A DNA stretch of 64,000 nucleotides from Ianthella basta (taxonomy: Eukaryota; Porifera; Demospongiae; Verongiida; Ianthellidae). The notes below the pieces were generated by a model. That model did no database searches, was not told the origin of the DNA, and saw nothing but the letters and a program-made list of their open reading frames with translations. The stretch spans positions 67,501-131,500 of the forward strand of contig OZ025885.1 of assembly GCA_964019415.1 (NCBI GenBank), in the 5' to 3' direction. Below are positions 50,960-62,377 of this stretch, piece by piece; position 1 is the stretch's first letter; each line of letters starts with the position of its first letter. The position numbers and the translations under genes are program-made.

Positions 50960-53669
50960 ATGCCCTCGAGGCTAAGCGGCAAGGGGGTGAAGTCAGGAGG
51001 TCCGCCGGTGTTTAGCGTGGAGTTTTTCATCGCGAACCACGCCGACATCGTCTCAACATTCTGCACCCTCGTCTTTATCGGACTGGTGTTTCAGGTGAAT
51101 ACAAGCGCACGGTGCCACACACGCACACACACGCGCGCACGCACGCAGGGTGGGTGCATTAGCGACAAGTTTTCCCTATCAGTTGTTCTGTGCTAGCATC
51201 AGGCTTATTTGCATGTTGTTGCTGTCGGGACTGGGCCTCCTGGCACCACTTGAGTAAAGAATAGACGGGTGTACTGTGTACGGCTATGAGACCCACACCT
51301 CCTTCACACTGCATGGATGTGGTGTGTTCAACTGTTGGGGTGCGTTGTGTTAAGGGAGGCCTGAGGGAGGAGGGAGGTGTGGGCAACTATTGCAGGCAAC
51401 TAACAACCATGTCTGAGTTTAAGCTGTATTGTGTGTTGCGTGGGACTGTTGCTAGCCTGTTTAGAATGTCCCCCCCCAAGGAGCCCCCCCCCCATACCTG
51501 TACACGCGCACATGTACACGGTTCTACCATGTGAACGTAGTGTGTAGTGTACACAGTGTTGCTTCTGCGTACATACTGGGGAAGCCCCGGGTGTCATGTG
51601 TCTGTTCTGCTCACCCAGTCGACTCAGGAAGTAGCGTCCACATTCATATTTGTCCAACACAATGTAACATTATTCCAGAACATCACTCAACAGCAAACAG
51701 GTGAGGAGTGGGGTGGGGGTGGGGGTGGGTGGGGGTGCGGGTGGGGGATGGGTGCGGGTGGGGGTGGGGGTGGGGATGGGGGGTGCGGGTGGGGGATGGG
51801 TGGGGGTGGGGGTGGGGGTGGGTGGGTGTGGGGGGTGGGTGTGCATTGATGCATTTGATTGTGTAAGTGGAGGTATGCAATAATTGTGCATGGGTGTGTC
51901 AGTGGGTGTGTCCAGCATTTATTTTAGCTTATAAATGACCATTGTAACCTTGTTCCCCATTGTAACCCAGGTCTAATTGAGGATCTTCCCCCTCCCTTGA
52001 CGCTGTACCGTCATGGTCTCCTTGACGTCAACACTGTCACTTTCTACACTCTCATATGGGTGGTCATACACGCTGTGCTGCAGCAGTACATCTGGGAGGT
52101 ACAGACACACACAGACAGACACACGCACAGACAGACACCATATCTGGAGCTATAGACTCCTTTGCCAGAAGATTCACACTTTAATCCCACTCCCCTTCCC
52201 CTCCTCCCCTCCCCTCCCCCTCCCCCTCCCCCTCCCCTCCCCCTCCCCTCCCCCTCCTCCCCCCTCCTCCCCCTCCCCCTCCTCCCCCTCCCTCTCCCCT
52301 CCCCCTCCTCCCCTCCCCTCCCCCTCCCCTCCCCCTCCCCTCCCCTCCCCTCCCCCTCCCCCTGCCCCTCCCCTCCCCCTCCCCTCCCCCTCCAGCGCAC
52401 TGTCCGCAAACTGAAGCTCTCAAAGACCCGGACCAGCAAGTACTACGACTCTGGCCTGCTGGTGGTGTTCTACCTGCTCTCCATGCTCTGGGGCATGGAC
52501 CACATCATCAAAGAGGGCTACTGCTGGAACGTGAGGCTCATCTGGCAAGGATACCCACACAGCAGGATGACGTAAGGGACGCTTCATCTCATGTGAACAC
52601 GTCCACACACGTCCACCCTCTTCCCCAACCCTCGCCACTGTCCCCCCATCCCTCCCCACTGTCCCCCCATCCCTCCCCACTGTCCCCCATCCCTCCCCTC
52701 TGTCCCCCATCCCTCCCCACTGTCCCCCATCCCTCCCCACCGTCCCCCCATCCCTCTCCCCCTTCTCTCCCTCCCCAGGTTCTCCCTCAAGTTCTTCATG
52801 CTGCAGCAGATGGCCTTCTGGCTCCACTGCTACCCTGAGATCTACCTCATGAAGCAGACACGTGGAGAAGGCATCTACCGCAAACTGGTCCTCTACACAT
52901 CATCACTGCTTATAATCCTGGGAGCTTACGTAATCCAGTGAGCACCAGTGGGGAATCCCCACAGGGACCCCTACTACACCACACTTAGTATCTGATAGTG
53001 ATGTACACAGTGTCATAATGATTGGTCACAGTCACATGATGGTCACATGACCATGTCACATGATGGTCACATGACTCCCCTACAGGTTGCAGCGCCTAGC
53101 CATCATACTCCTGACGCTTCACTACCTGGTGGAGATGCTGTTTCACGCCTCTCGGCTGATCAAGTACCACGGGAAGAATGAACTGGCTATGGTAGGCTAT
53201 CGTGTGTGGAAGGTCCTCTTTGTGCTGGCAAGAGCACTCACTGTGGTAGTGTCAGTGCTGACACTGTGGTTTGGGCTGGGACGGGAGGAGGCAGAGCAGG
53301 AAGGGGCAGCAGAGAGCGAGGAGGACGAGGAGGCAGCGTGGCCAAGAGAATTCAACACTCCTACCTTTAGGTCAGGCCATGGAAGCTGCACTGGGATGTT
53401 GTGTGTGCGCGCGCACGCACGCGCGTGTGTGTGTGTGTGTGTGTGATGCACCTCTACCTTACTGCCCTCCCCTCCCCCCCTTCCCCCACAGACTCATTTG
53501 TCTTGTGTCTCTGCTGGGCATTCAGGGTTGGATAGGTTGGACCTTCCTCATGTCCCAGATGCGGAGGGGGGCAAAGCCCACTGCACAGTCGGAGGAGGAT
53601 GACTCCTCCCCCACTGAGGCACCCACCACGCCGTTGCCGAAGAGTAAACGTGGCAAGAAGAAGGATTAG
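50960..53669 (+). CDS. TRAM1: TRAM1, translocating chain-associated membrane protein
   Basis: ER membrane protein at the Sec61 translocon with a TLC domain. Exons: 50960-51094, 51619-51700, 51971-52098, 52396-52571, 52779-52937, 53086-53370, 53492-53669; phases close to 380 aa (human 374). Peptides: PPVFSVEFFIANHADIVS, FIFVQHNVTLFQN (sequon), YDSGLLVVFYLLSMLWG, IWQGYPHSRMTFSLKFFML, LVEMLFHASRLIKYHGKN and a lysine-rich ER-retention-like end KSKRGKKKD. Eight hydrophobic segments. An acidic insert (ESEEDEEAAW) sits in the last loop. Intron 2 starts with a GGGGT-rich tract next to the donor; intron 3 ends in a 200-bp C4T tract. Confidence 0.96.
51701..51845 (+). repeat. GGGGT-rich tract at 5' splice site, TRAM1
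   Basis: Follows the donor GTGAGG of exon 51619-51700; irregular GGGGTGGGGGT and GGGTGCGGGT units. Confidence 0.9.
52190..52395 (+). repeat. C4T tract at 3' splice site, TRAM1
   Basis: Plus-strand CCCCT/CCCCCT units run into the acceptor CTCCAG of exon 52396-52571, showing that the orientation follows the gene. Confidence 0.95.
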
Positions 53670-54189
53670 CTAGTACACAGGACATGTGGCACGGCACGGA
53701 CAATAGGACCTACCAGTATTGCACTGTTTGTGTTAGGGGATTGTTGTTCAATTACATTCACTCTTTGAAGTGAATCTAATTATAGTAGCATATGCATGGT
53801 TGATTGCATGGCCAGTGCCCACCGGTGGCTGTACACGACGTCCTCATGGCAGCGGGGGGGGCTCTGCAGTGGAGTGTGTCCGGTGTACCACCTGCCAAGG
53901 TACAGTGTGGAGTGAGGTGTGTATAGACACTTGCATGCCTTGCTCTCCCATTTAAACCTGGAATCCTTGCACAATCAGCTTCAGGCGGCGAGTATATGTA
54001 TACACTAGTCTCTGTATTGAGGAGAGGACTTCATCACCCATTAATTTCACAATGATTGAACATAAGAGTAGGTGGCAGTCAACCCAGACAATCTTGTGGG
54101 GGTGGAAGTCAGAGCTAATCCGACCCCAGCAAGCAGACACCGAGTGAGGTGAGGTGAGGTGAGGTGAGGTGAGGTGTGTGCTGTGCAAA
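53670..54189. other. Tail-to-tail gap between TRAM1 and MED1
   Basis: Contains a GAGGT pentamer repeat at 54146-54175. The 3' part may belong to the last MED1 exon, whose frame is uncertain. Confidence 0.45.
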
Positions 54190-54509
54190 GGGTCATGAAT
54201 ATAGTTTGGGTTGTTTGGGAAGTGGTGGACTCAGTTCCATTGCCATTTCCTTCTGGTAATTTTGAATGAGAGTGGAGATGTTGGGTCCCAGGAGGTGTGG
54301 TCTGTTGAGAGCTGAGCGGAGCACGACTGGGATGGACAGGCACCTGACACAGGCAGACAGAGGGTACAGAGACAGGTGTGTGTGTGTGTGTGTGTGCGTG
54401 TGTGTGTGTGTGTGTGTGTGCGTGTGCGTGCGTGCGTGCGTGTGTGTGTGTGTGTGTGTGTGTGCGTGTGCGTGCGTGTGCATGCGTGCGTGTGTGTGCA
54501 TGTGTGTGC

Positions 54510-54542
<33 letters not shown>

Positions 54543-54698
54543 CGTGCGTGTGTGTGTGCGTGTGCGTGCGTGTGTGTGGTGTGTGTGCATGTGTGTGCGG
54601 TGTGTGCGTGTGTGTGTGTGTGTGCGCGTGCGGTGTGTGTGTGTGCGTGCGTGTGTGTGTGTGCGTGTGCGTGCGTGTGTGTGTGTGCATGTGTGTGC

Positions 54699-54745
<47 letters not shown>

Positions 54746-57258
54746 CGTGCGTGCATGTGTGTGTTCTCACTTGCTCAGTGCCTCTGACAGTATGGGACAT
54801 GGAGTGGCTGGTTGCGTTGCCGTGCCAACCCTCACCTCTGGACGGAAGGGACTGCTTTCTGAAATACGTACATCAACTGAAGATGGAGTGGACAGCAGTG
54901 AGGGGGAGGGGGAGGAGGAGGGGCAGGGGGAGGGGAGGGGAAGTGTGAAGGGGAAAAGTGGGAGGGGGAGGGGAAGTGTGAAGGGGAGAAGTGGGAGGGG
55001 GAGGGGGAGGGGGAGGTGCTAACTCACAAAACACATTTGCCTCTTTCTTCTGCAGCAGGTCCAGTTCCACAGAGATGCTCTCAGGGGGAGAACCCTGTAC
55101 ATTAAAGGCAAACTCCACCCTGTCCTCACAATCTGTGATCACAAAAATTAGTAGCATAAAATTAATACAACACACAAAAGGTGTCATCATCACACACACA
55201 CGCACAGGCCACTCCCCTAAACACACCCTCTGAGTTTGGCGCGGGGAGTGGTCCACATGTGCTGCTGTAGAGATGGTTGTAGACGAGCTGCTGTCGCACC
55301 AGCTGCACAATGTGGAGCACGTGCTGGGGGAGCAGGAAGGGTATCTTGGAGAGGACCACGGCACACTCGTGACGAGCAATGGCCTCCTGCTTGGCCCACT
55401 TCTGGCCATGGAAGTAGCGGTGACACTGGGAGGGCAGGAGCTGGGGGGAGGGGAGGGGAGGGGAGGGGAGGGGAGGGGGAGGGGGGAGGAGAGGGGAGGG
55501 GGGAGGGGAGGGCTCCAGTGTACCACAGATGCTCACTGGAGTTCACCACTCCACCTAGCACCCTCAAACAAGCACACAGCACTCCTGTCCACCCACCACT
55601 CATCAGAGCAGCGCACACCACTTCACGACGGGTCTCACCACAGTGTGACAGGTATTGGCAGCTGCCGCAGTGTCTGGATCACAAGAGGGGGCGGGGCTGT
55701 GTGCGTGGGCCCCGCCCTTGGCCCACTCCCGAATGACCAACTCATCGGTATGCCGTCCTGCCGGCCATTGGAAGGCGTGGTCATTGCTGTAGACCACTTT
55801 ATAGATCTTGAACATTGTGTGGGCGGATATGGGGACGTCTCGGGATAGGTGCAGTAGGTTGGTGATGGGGAGGGTGACGGAGTTGTGTAGCGTGATTGGC
55901 TGGAACTCACGTGCCTGCAAGCTGAGGAGGGGAGGGGAGTGAAGGGCATCCATAAGACACACTTGACTCCAGTAGCCCTCTGACTCCACCCACACCAGTC
56001 TGTGTGCTCCGCACACTACAGTGTTAGCAGTCACCTGTAGAGGTTAGGGTCAATGGGGAGGGCGGAGTTCTGTGTGCTGGACTCAATGGACACCTTCAAA
56101 CTGAGCCCAAAGTCATCGGGCAGGGTGGCCATCCCTGTGGCCACTGCGGTGAGGTCACTTCGCTGGAAGTATTCAAAGGGACTGGCAAAGATGGTGAGCT
56201 TTAGGTGGAAGCCTGCAGTGGGAAGGGCGTAGTCAGGGGACACCCCGCTAGTTAGTCACAGGTACGCAGGACACGTCCCCACCATGTGCCGCCCACACAC
56301 CCATTTTCCTCGGAGTCACATGACCCACTGGGCCATTCAGAACCAGGTCCACCAGGCTATTGTGCTCGTTGCCCCTGGCAACACTTGCCAGGATACTCTC
56401 CATTGCTAGGAGCACTTTGAATGCACTGGCTCGATCCACACTGCACAGGAGACAACACGCAGTGACCACATCCGCACCTGGCACTAGGCAGCCCACGGCA
56501 TGATACACTCTCTTACGGCTAAGGAACAATTCCAGAGAATCTCCTTCCCCTCCCCTCCCCACCCCTCCCTCACCCCTCCAGCCGTGAAGTGAGGCTGACT
56601 AGAGAGGCCACGTGCTCTTCAAAGGACCTGAACTCCCAGTCCTGGAGGTCCTTGACCAGAGATGGGGAGACAGCCAGTGACGTGTTTGGGTGGAGGAGCA
56701 GCTTCACTGACAGCACGCTACCACTGAGGTCAGAGGTCAGCTGCAAGTGGGGGCGGGGGAAACACCTCTCTACAACCAACACCATGGGGCCAGCTGTTTC
56801 TCGGCATTAGAGAGATGCCGCTACTAAGGAGTTCTATTGCATATGACACACACATGCATGTACACACACACACACACACACACACTTGTTGTACTTGTAA
56901 TACCACAGCCAAGACTTGGCTAAGTGGACCCCATTAATGGGGTGAGCCAGCAGGTGGCAACAAGACCAGTGGCTCCATTGGCTGTGGAGACACCAGCCTT
57001 ATCACCCCAGTCGCATGGCCCCCTCGGTGCAGTAGGGGTACTCATCTATAGGCTTGCAAGACCCATGAGATGAGAGAGGTGGGGTACGGCCTTGAGTGAC
57101 GGCATCAGAGTATTCGTCCTGTGCTCCTGGCCGTAGAATTCCCCACTTACACTTGGTAATGACTAGCATACGTTGCACTACCAGTGCTGAAAACCGGAAA
57201 GTGTGCTAGCACCTAACAGAGAATTACACAAGTTCCTTACTTTCCCAGTGGTTTGTGG

Positions 57259-57329
<71 letters not shown>

Positions 57330-57920
57330 GTACACACACACGCACACACCTCCACAATGAAGCTGTCTGAGGTGAGATAGAACTGCTGTCCTTGCACTAC
57401 ACACTTGAGACGGTGCTTCTCTGCAATGAGCTGCAGGCGCGAGTGAAGTCCGCTGAAGGAACGGTCACGGATGTGTTCTTGTAGCGTCACCAACACATGG
57501 GACAGTCGCTTGTGCAGCTCGCTACTCTGAGGGGGAAGGAGAGGGGGAGGGGGATGGGGAGGGGGAGGGGGAGGGGAGGGGAGGGGGGGCAGGGGAAGGG
57601 GAGGGGAGGTTGTACACTGTAAGTCAGAAAGGTGGGACAGCTGGGAGGCAATCTCTCACAATAGGTGTCCTGTGGACCTTGCCCCCCCTCCCCCCCTCCC
57701 ACACACACACTCATTGCTCAACAATACATGACAATATGAGCTCCGTCCCCAAATAGCAAGTTGTAACCGCCCCGTCGCCACTGCATGCGCAGGCCCATTT
57801 CACTATAGAAGGTGGTCTTACCTTCGGGTCGGCCTGCGCTGACTTGAGCGATATCTGCTCTGCCAGGTCTCGGATCTTTATCTCGTCCGGCAGGACCTGC
57901 TTCGCACCGAGGAACGCCAT
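54190..57920 (-). CDS. MED1: Mediator subunit MED1, short form
   Basis: Mediator middle-module subunit. Exons: 57822-57920, 57350-57526, 56574-56740, 56301-56440, 56035-56212, 55639-55921, 55227-55440, 55028-55132, 54836-54876, and a last exon ending near 54.05-54.34 kb. The first nine exons join in phase (468 aa). Peptides: [32 protein letters not shown] (Med1 core), [32 protein letters not shown] and [17 protein letters not shown]. Two acceptors (54341 side, [12 protein letters not shown]; or 19 bp further, [13 protein letters not shown]) fit the phase, so the C-terminus is unsure. Either way the protein is about 500-570 aa and lacks the long C-terminal tail of vertebrate MED1; no LxxLL box was seen. 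Confidence 0.88.
54377..54763. repeat. (GT)n / GTGC compound repeat in MED1 last intron
   Basis: About 390 bp with GTGCGTGC interruptions; CA on the sense strand, so it does not follow the donor rule. Confidence 0.9.
55441..55515 (-). repeat. C4T tract at 3' splice site, MED1
   Basis: Ends at the acceptor of exon 55227-55440. Confidence 0.9.
57262..57349 (-). repeat. (GT)n continuous with 5' splice site, MED1
   Basis: The donor GAG|GTGTGTGCG of exon 57350-57526 starts the repeat. Confidence 0.92.
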
Positions 57921-58235
57921 TTTGTACCCACAAGTCCGAAACCCATTCCAAGTTTACTAAATTTCAAGTGGTTTGTGATTGCCAAAGCAACGAGCAGCAC
58001 TCCGAGGGGTGAATACATTCTCACATACAAGTATTGACTATTGAGCCAATTTACAGCAAATATCACAAGCAATGGTCACAGTGGAGACCAGTCAGCTTAG
58101 GACATCACATACATGACACAGGGGGGGGAGGGAGGGAGAGAGGGAAGGAGGGAGGGAAGGAGGGAGGGAGGGAGGGAGGGAAGGAGGGAGGGTGGTGCAC
58201 ATGAGGAGGGGTGAGGAGGTAGAGATGTAAAGACA

Positions 58236-59241
58236 CTAATCATCCTCTCTCCTTCGTCCTCTTGACCGTTCTGTGGGAAGAGAAGAGAATGGAATGAGAG
58301 GAGCACTTGAGTACTGCCTGCTCGCTGCAATATGGCTACAACTCACCGCCTTGGGCACTACGGTTAACTAGATTCATTTGTGTGTGCAGTGGAGCCAGCC
58401 GAGGTAGTGAGGTGTTATTCCTCCGTTCTCTCTGGCGCCCGTCCCTCTCTCGGCTGTGCTGTCTGGGGGTGGGGCTATCCAAAGGGGGGAGGGGAGTGTC
58501 TAGAGGGGAGTATCCCTCGGGAGAGGGTGGGGAGCGCCTGGAGGAGTGCGCTGGCACCAGGAGGTGCTGGATCTTGGGTGACCTTACTCGCCGTCGCTGG
58601 CTAATGAGGGCTGTGAGTCGTAGCTGCAACTCATCAATCTGGCTCCGCTGCTCCTCCATCATTGTCTCCATTCGGAGCCGCTCCTCCTGAGTGGCACGTA
58701 TGAACTCACCGAGCTCCGACCGGAGTAGAGTCATACGAGCATCAAAGTGCATCCGCAGGGCGGGGATGCAGCCATGATTGGGCAGGTCCTGCGAGCGCAG
58801 CTCCAACTGGCAGTCGGGACAGGCAACCCTGCGGCAAGGGCAGACAGCAAGATGGGCGTCGAGGTCACATCGCAGCACCGTAGTGTCACAGTCCTCATTA
58901 GGGCAGCCCATCTTGCGGTAGACGCAGTTGAGCATGTGGGCCGACAGGCCAACCAGCTGCATCTCATCAGTACAACCGTTGCCATGGTAACAGCAGCGGA
59001 CTTGTAGTGAGCCCAGTTTCTCTCGCCAAATTCGGTGCAGCGGGTTGAGTCCGGTGCGGGTAAGTTTGTGCCGGCAGAGTGGGCATGAGCCATGGTCCCC
59101 CAGCCAGGTGGAGATGCACGGCCTGCAGAAGGCATGCTGGCAGGCCTGTGTCTCCAGTGGGTCCTCCAGCACCTCAGAGCAAATCGGGCAGAGGCAATCC
59201 GAGGGGACAGGATTCACAAAGAGGTTGGGATCCACTCCCAT
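58236..59241 (-). CDS. RING plus TRAF-type zinc-finger protein, RNF41/RNF151-like
   Basis: Exons 58347-59241 and 58236-58270; 309 aa. It opens MGVDPNLFVNPV, like the MGYD start of RNF41. Canonical C3HC4 RING (CPICSEVLEDP, CQHAFCRPCI, CPLC) at residues 18-56, then paired TRAF-like zinc fingers (CYHGNGC, CPNEDC, CPCRRVACPDC, LPNHGC) at about 80-160. A coiled coil follows (LRSELGEFIRATQEERLRME), then a Ser/Pro/Arg-rich tail ending RSRGRRREDD. It lacks the C-terminal substrate domain of RNF41. A ubiquitin-ligase role is inferred from the RING. It is not part of the NHR array: its RING has the normal histidine and there is no NHR. Confidence 0.88.
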
Positions 59242-59893
59242 CTCTTAAGAATCTAGAGTTGGGACACGACACATCATTCGTTCAATTCATCATCCACCAC
59301 ACTTCATACTAAACCTATTGGCCAGGCAGCCCACCACCTGTTCGCACAGCACTCTCACGTCAACACGAGGTCTCGCGTCTACCGACACAGCACACGCCTC
59401 TCCTAGCTACCGACACAGCACACGCCTCTCCTAGCTACCGACACAGCACACGCCTCTCGCGTCTACCGACACAGCACACGCCTCTCCTGTCTACCGACAC
59501 AGCACACGCCTCTCCTGGCTACCGACACAGCACACGCCTCTCCTGTCTACCGACACAGCACACGCCTCTCCTGGCTACCTCTGCACTACATCCACTGACG
59601 GGCACTTACACTAGCTCCAGGTCCGGACGCAAGGACTCTTGGACACACGCGTCTCTCGCAACTTGACGTGCTACCACGCACACCAACAGTCTCAGCAGCG
59701 GCACTCGCGGAGATGCCAAGCGACCGCACGTCAGTAGAGTACCTTGCAGTGGGGTGAATCGGGCTGAGAGCTAGCGGAGGTGAAGATGTACCCTGAGGGC
59801 ATATATAGATAGGAGGGGAGGGGCGTGACTTGACACGCAGAATACGCGTTACCTGTAGCCCCGCCCCTGCGGTCCCTCCCAGCTGTAAACAAG
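59242..59893. promoter_or_regulatory. Divergent promoter region with 28-bp tandem repeats
   Basis: Between the RNF41-like ATG and the plus-strand membrane protein. 59366-59580 holds about eight units of CTACCGACACAGCACACGCC-type sequence (28-29 bp). The units may lie in the RNF gene's 5' UTR or promoter. Confidence 0.6.
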
Positions 59894-60212
59894 ATGAGCA
59901 GTTTAGAGTGAGTCCAGCAAGTCGACTCGCCGCCCGTCACGGCGCGAGGCGTGTCGTGCAGGGGTGTGTAGCTTGTGTATCTCCACTGAGCACGTGCCCA
60001 TGGCGCCTTAGCAGGTAGTAGCAGCGGTTGGCAGTGAGGAGGAGCTAGTGGGTGTCAGTAGCAATAGATCTGCCAGTTGGTGCAGGTAGTGGGGGCCAAT
60101 AGCAGCAAGATGGCGCAGTGACGAAGTCCGGAACATCTATTTACTTGCTGCATTGTGTTTGGGGGTGGGGTGGGTGGGTGGGGTGTGTACTATGTGTGTG
60201 CAGTGTGTATGT

Positions 60213-60297
<85 letters not shown>

Positions 60298-62119
60298 TGT
60301 GTGTCACTCCCCTTCCTCTCTGCTTCCCTTTGCTGTTACAGTTCCCTAAATCTGTCACAAGAACAACTGACCATCATTGGTCTATCCCTGGGGGTGGGGG
60401 TGGTGCTGCTGTTGCTGTGCCTGGCATGGTGCTGCTTCTGTGTGTCCGTGTGCAAGGACAAGCGAACGCAGGCCAAGGTCAGAAAGCGATGGAAGAATGC
60501 AATAGAGAGAGCAAGAGCAATGTCCCGCAGAGCTAGGGATGGGAGGAGGGGGAAGGTGAGTTGAAACTCTCTTCAGAGTGGCAGACAGTGACAGTGTCAG
60601 TGACAGCGTCCTTGTCTTGGCCACACACACTCAGGTCGAGCGAACTGATGGATTGCAGCCAAATGCACCAGCCATGCAGCAGAGAAATGAAAGGAGAGTG
60701 AGGCCAGACAACCACCAAAGGGTACATTCTCAATCAGCTACCTGACAACTTGAAGCGTTGCTTTTCTGAGGCTCTAGAGCTACTGCCTTGTGTAGTGGCA
60801 TTCCTTCTTCACTGCATGGCAGTCATTCCAATGCTGTGTGTGTTTTCTCTGTGCAGCAAGCATATGGCAGCCCCCTGTCAGTGCGTCCTCCTGTTGCACA
60901 ATCCACCCCAAACCACATTGATGACATCAACCGTTTGGTGATGGAGACCATTGATAGGAGCCGTAGCCATCCAGAGCACATTAGCCTGGCCTCCATGGCT
61001 GCCAACCGGTCCTGCTCTCCTCCCGGACTGCCCACCGCTGTCCACCGCAACCAACTCAGAAGGAGAGAAGACTCAGACAGTGATGACGGCGACAGCCTGC
61101 TGCCTCGTGCTAGAGTGGGACGTAAGCTGATTGGGCAATTACCTAATGTGCTGTATAGTGTGTAGTGTGCTATACTAACTGTATATACTATTGTATATGT
61201 TCTATAGTAACTGTACTATTGTATATGTTCTATAGTAACTGTACTATTGTATATGTGCTATACTAACTGTACTATTGTATATGTGCTATACTAACTGTAC
61301 TATTGTATATGTGCTATACTAACTGTACTATTGTGTATGTGCTATACTAACTGTACTATTGTATATGTGCTATACTAACTGTACTAATGAATGCGGCTGT
61401 AGTAAGTGTACAATTGTATGTGTGCTATAATACCCCTCCCCTCCCCTCCCCTCTACCTCCCCTCCCCTCCCCTCCCCTCCCCTCCCCTCCCCTCCCCTCC
61501 CCTCCCCTCTACCTCCCCTCCCCTCCCCTCCCCTCTACCTCCCCTCCCCTCCCCTCCCCTCCCCTCCCCTCCCCTCTACCTCCCCTCCCCTTCCCTCCCC
61601 TCCCCTCCCCTCCCCTCCCCTCTACCTCCCCTCCCCTTCCCTCCCCTCCCCTCCCCTCCCCTCCCCTCTACCTCCCCTCCCCTCCCCTCCCCTCCCCTCC
61701 CCTCCCCTCCCCTCCCCTCTACCTCCCCTCCCCTCCCCTCCCTCCCTCTACCTCCCCTCCCCTCCCCTCCCCTCTACCTCCCCTCCCCTCCCCTCCCCTC
61801 CCCTCCCCTCCCCTCTACCTCCCCTCCCCTTCCCTCCCCTCCCCTTCCCTCCCCTCCCCTCCCCTCCCCTCCCCTCCCCTCCCCTCCCCTCCCCTCTACC
61901 TCCACAGCTCACGAGCCTCCTCCATCTTACCACTCCTGCCTTCCCCGAAATGTTGACAGTACTTCACGAGTGAATTATGTTGCTGCAACACACGAGTTCG
62001 CAGGTGCCTCTGCCCCGCCCCTCCCTGGTGCTGTCCCCACCCCTATAATGCAGCGAAGGGGGTATTCCCCATATAACCCCGAGTACACCTTCATGGAGGA
62101 GTGGCCAACTCAACTGTGA
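59894..62119 (+). CDS. Small single-pass membrane protein with PPxY motif
   Basis: Exons: 59894-59907, 60342-60555, 60635-60721, 60857-61121, 61908-62119; phases close to 263 aa. The 14-nt first coding exon gives MSSLD, joining [11 protein letters not shown] transmembrane helix ([19 protein letters not shown]) with a Cys-rich edge at residues about 16-42 is followed by a strongly basic stretch ([19 protein letters not shown]), so the C-terminus is cytosolic. The tail has acidic SDSDDGD, PPPSY (WW-domain ligand) and a C-terminus [20 protein letters not shown]. No signal peptide. The organisation recalls WW-binding adaptor proteins for NEDD4-type ligases, but I cannot name the family. The last intron ends in about 470 bp of C4T tract. 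Confidence 0.8.
60199..60297 (+). repeat. (GT)n in first intron of PPxY membrane gene
   Basis: Sense-strand GT repeat about 45 bp upstream of the acceptor at 60341. Confidence 0.92.
61170..61385 (+). repeat. About 33-bp tandem repeat in last intron of PPxY membrane gene
   Basis: Six to seven units of AACTGTACTATTGTATATG with a GTGCTATACT spacer. AT-rich, just after the donor at 61122. Confidence 0.85.
61432..61907 (+). repeat. C4T array at 3' splice site of PPxY membrane gene
   Basis: About 470 bp of plus-strand CCCCT with periodic CTCTACCTC interruptions, running into the acceptor CTCCACAG. Confidence 0.95.
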
Positions 62120-62377
62120 TTTGTTTTGTACAGAATAACATTAATTTTGACACTTAATATGATGGAACGTCTCAGGTCGTAACCTCTTGCATGCACACAT
62201 TTGCTGTCACCACACAGTGCACCGCACAGCTCATAGCTATTCCGTGTCATTTATCGAAGTGCCTGTAACCTTGCATTGTTAAAGGTTTGGTCTGTATTCG
62301 TTGCATTGGACGACAGGCGCTATAGTGTACACGTAGGGTATAGTCACGTGACGGCGATAGAAGATGACTAGACAAAA
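62120..62377. other. Intergenic gap between the two PPxY genes
   Basis: 258 bp; AT-rich 3' end of the membrane-protein gene, then presumed promoter of the PH gene with TCACGTGACG at about 62344. Confidence 0.5.

Noticed and set aside
59366..59580. CRISPR-like direct repeats
   Set aside because: Units are contiguous without unique spacers, and the genome is eukaryotic; ordinary tandem repeat.
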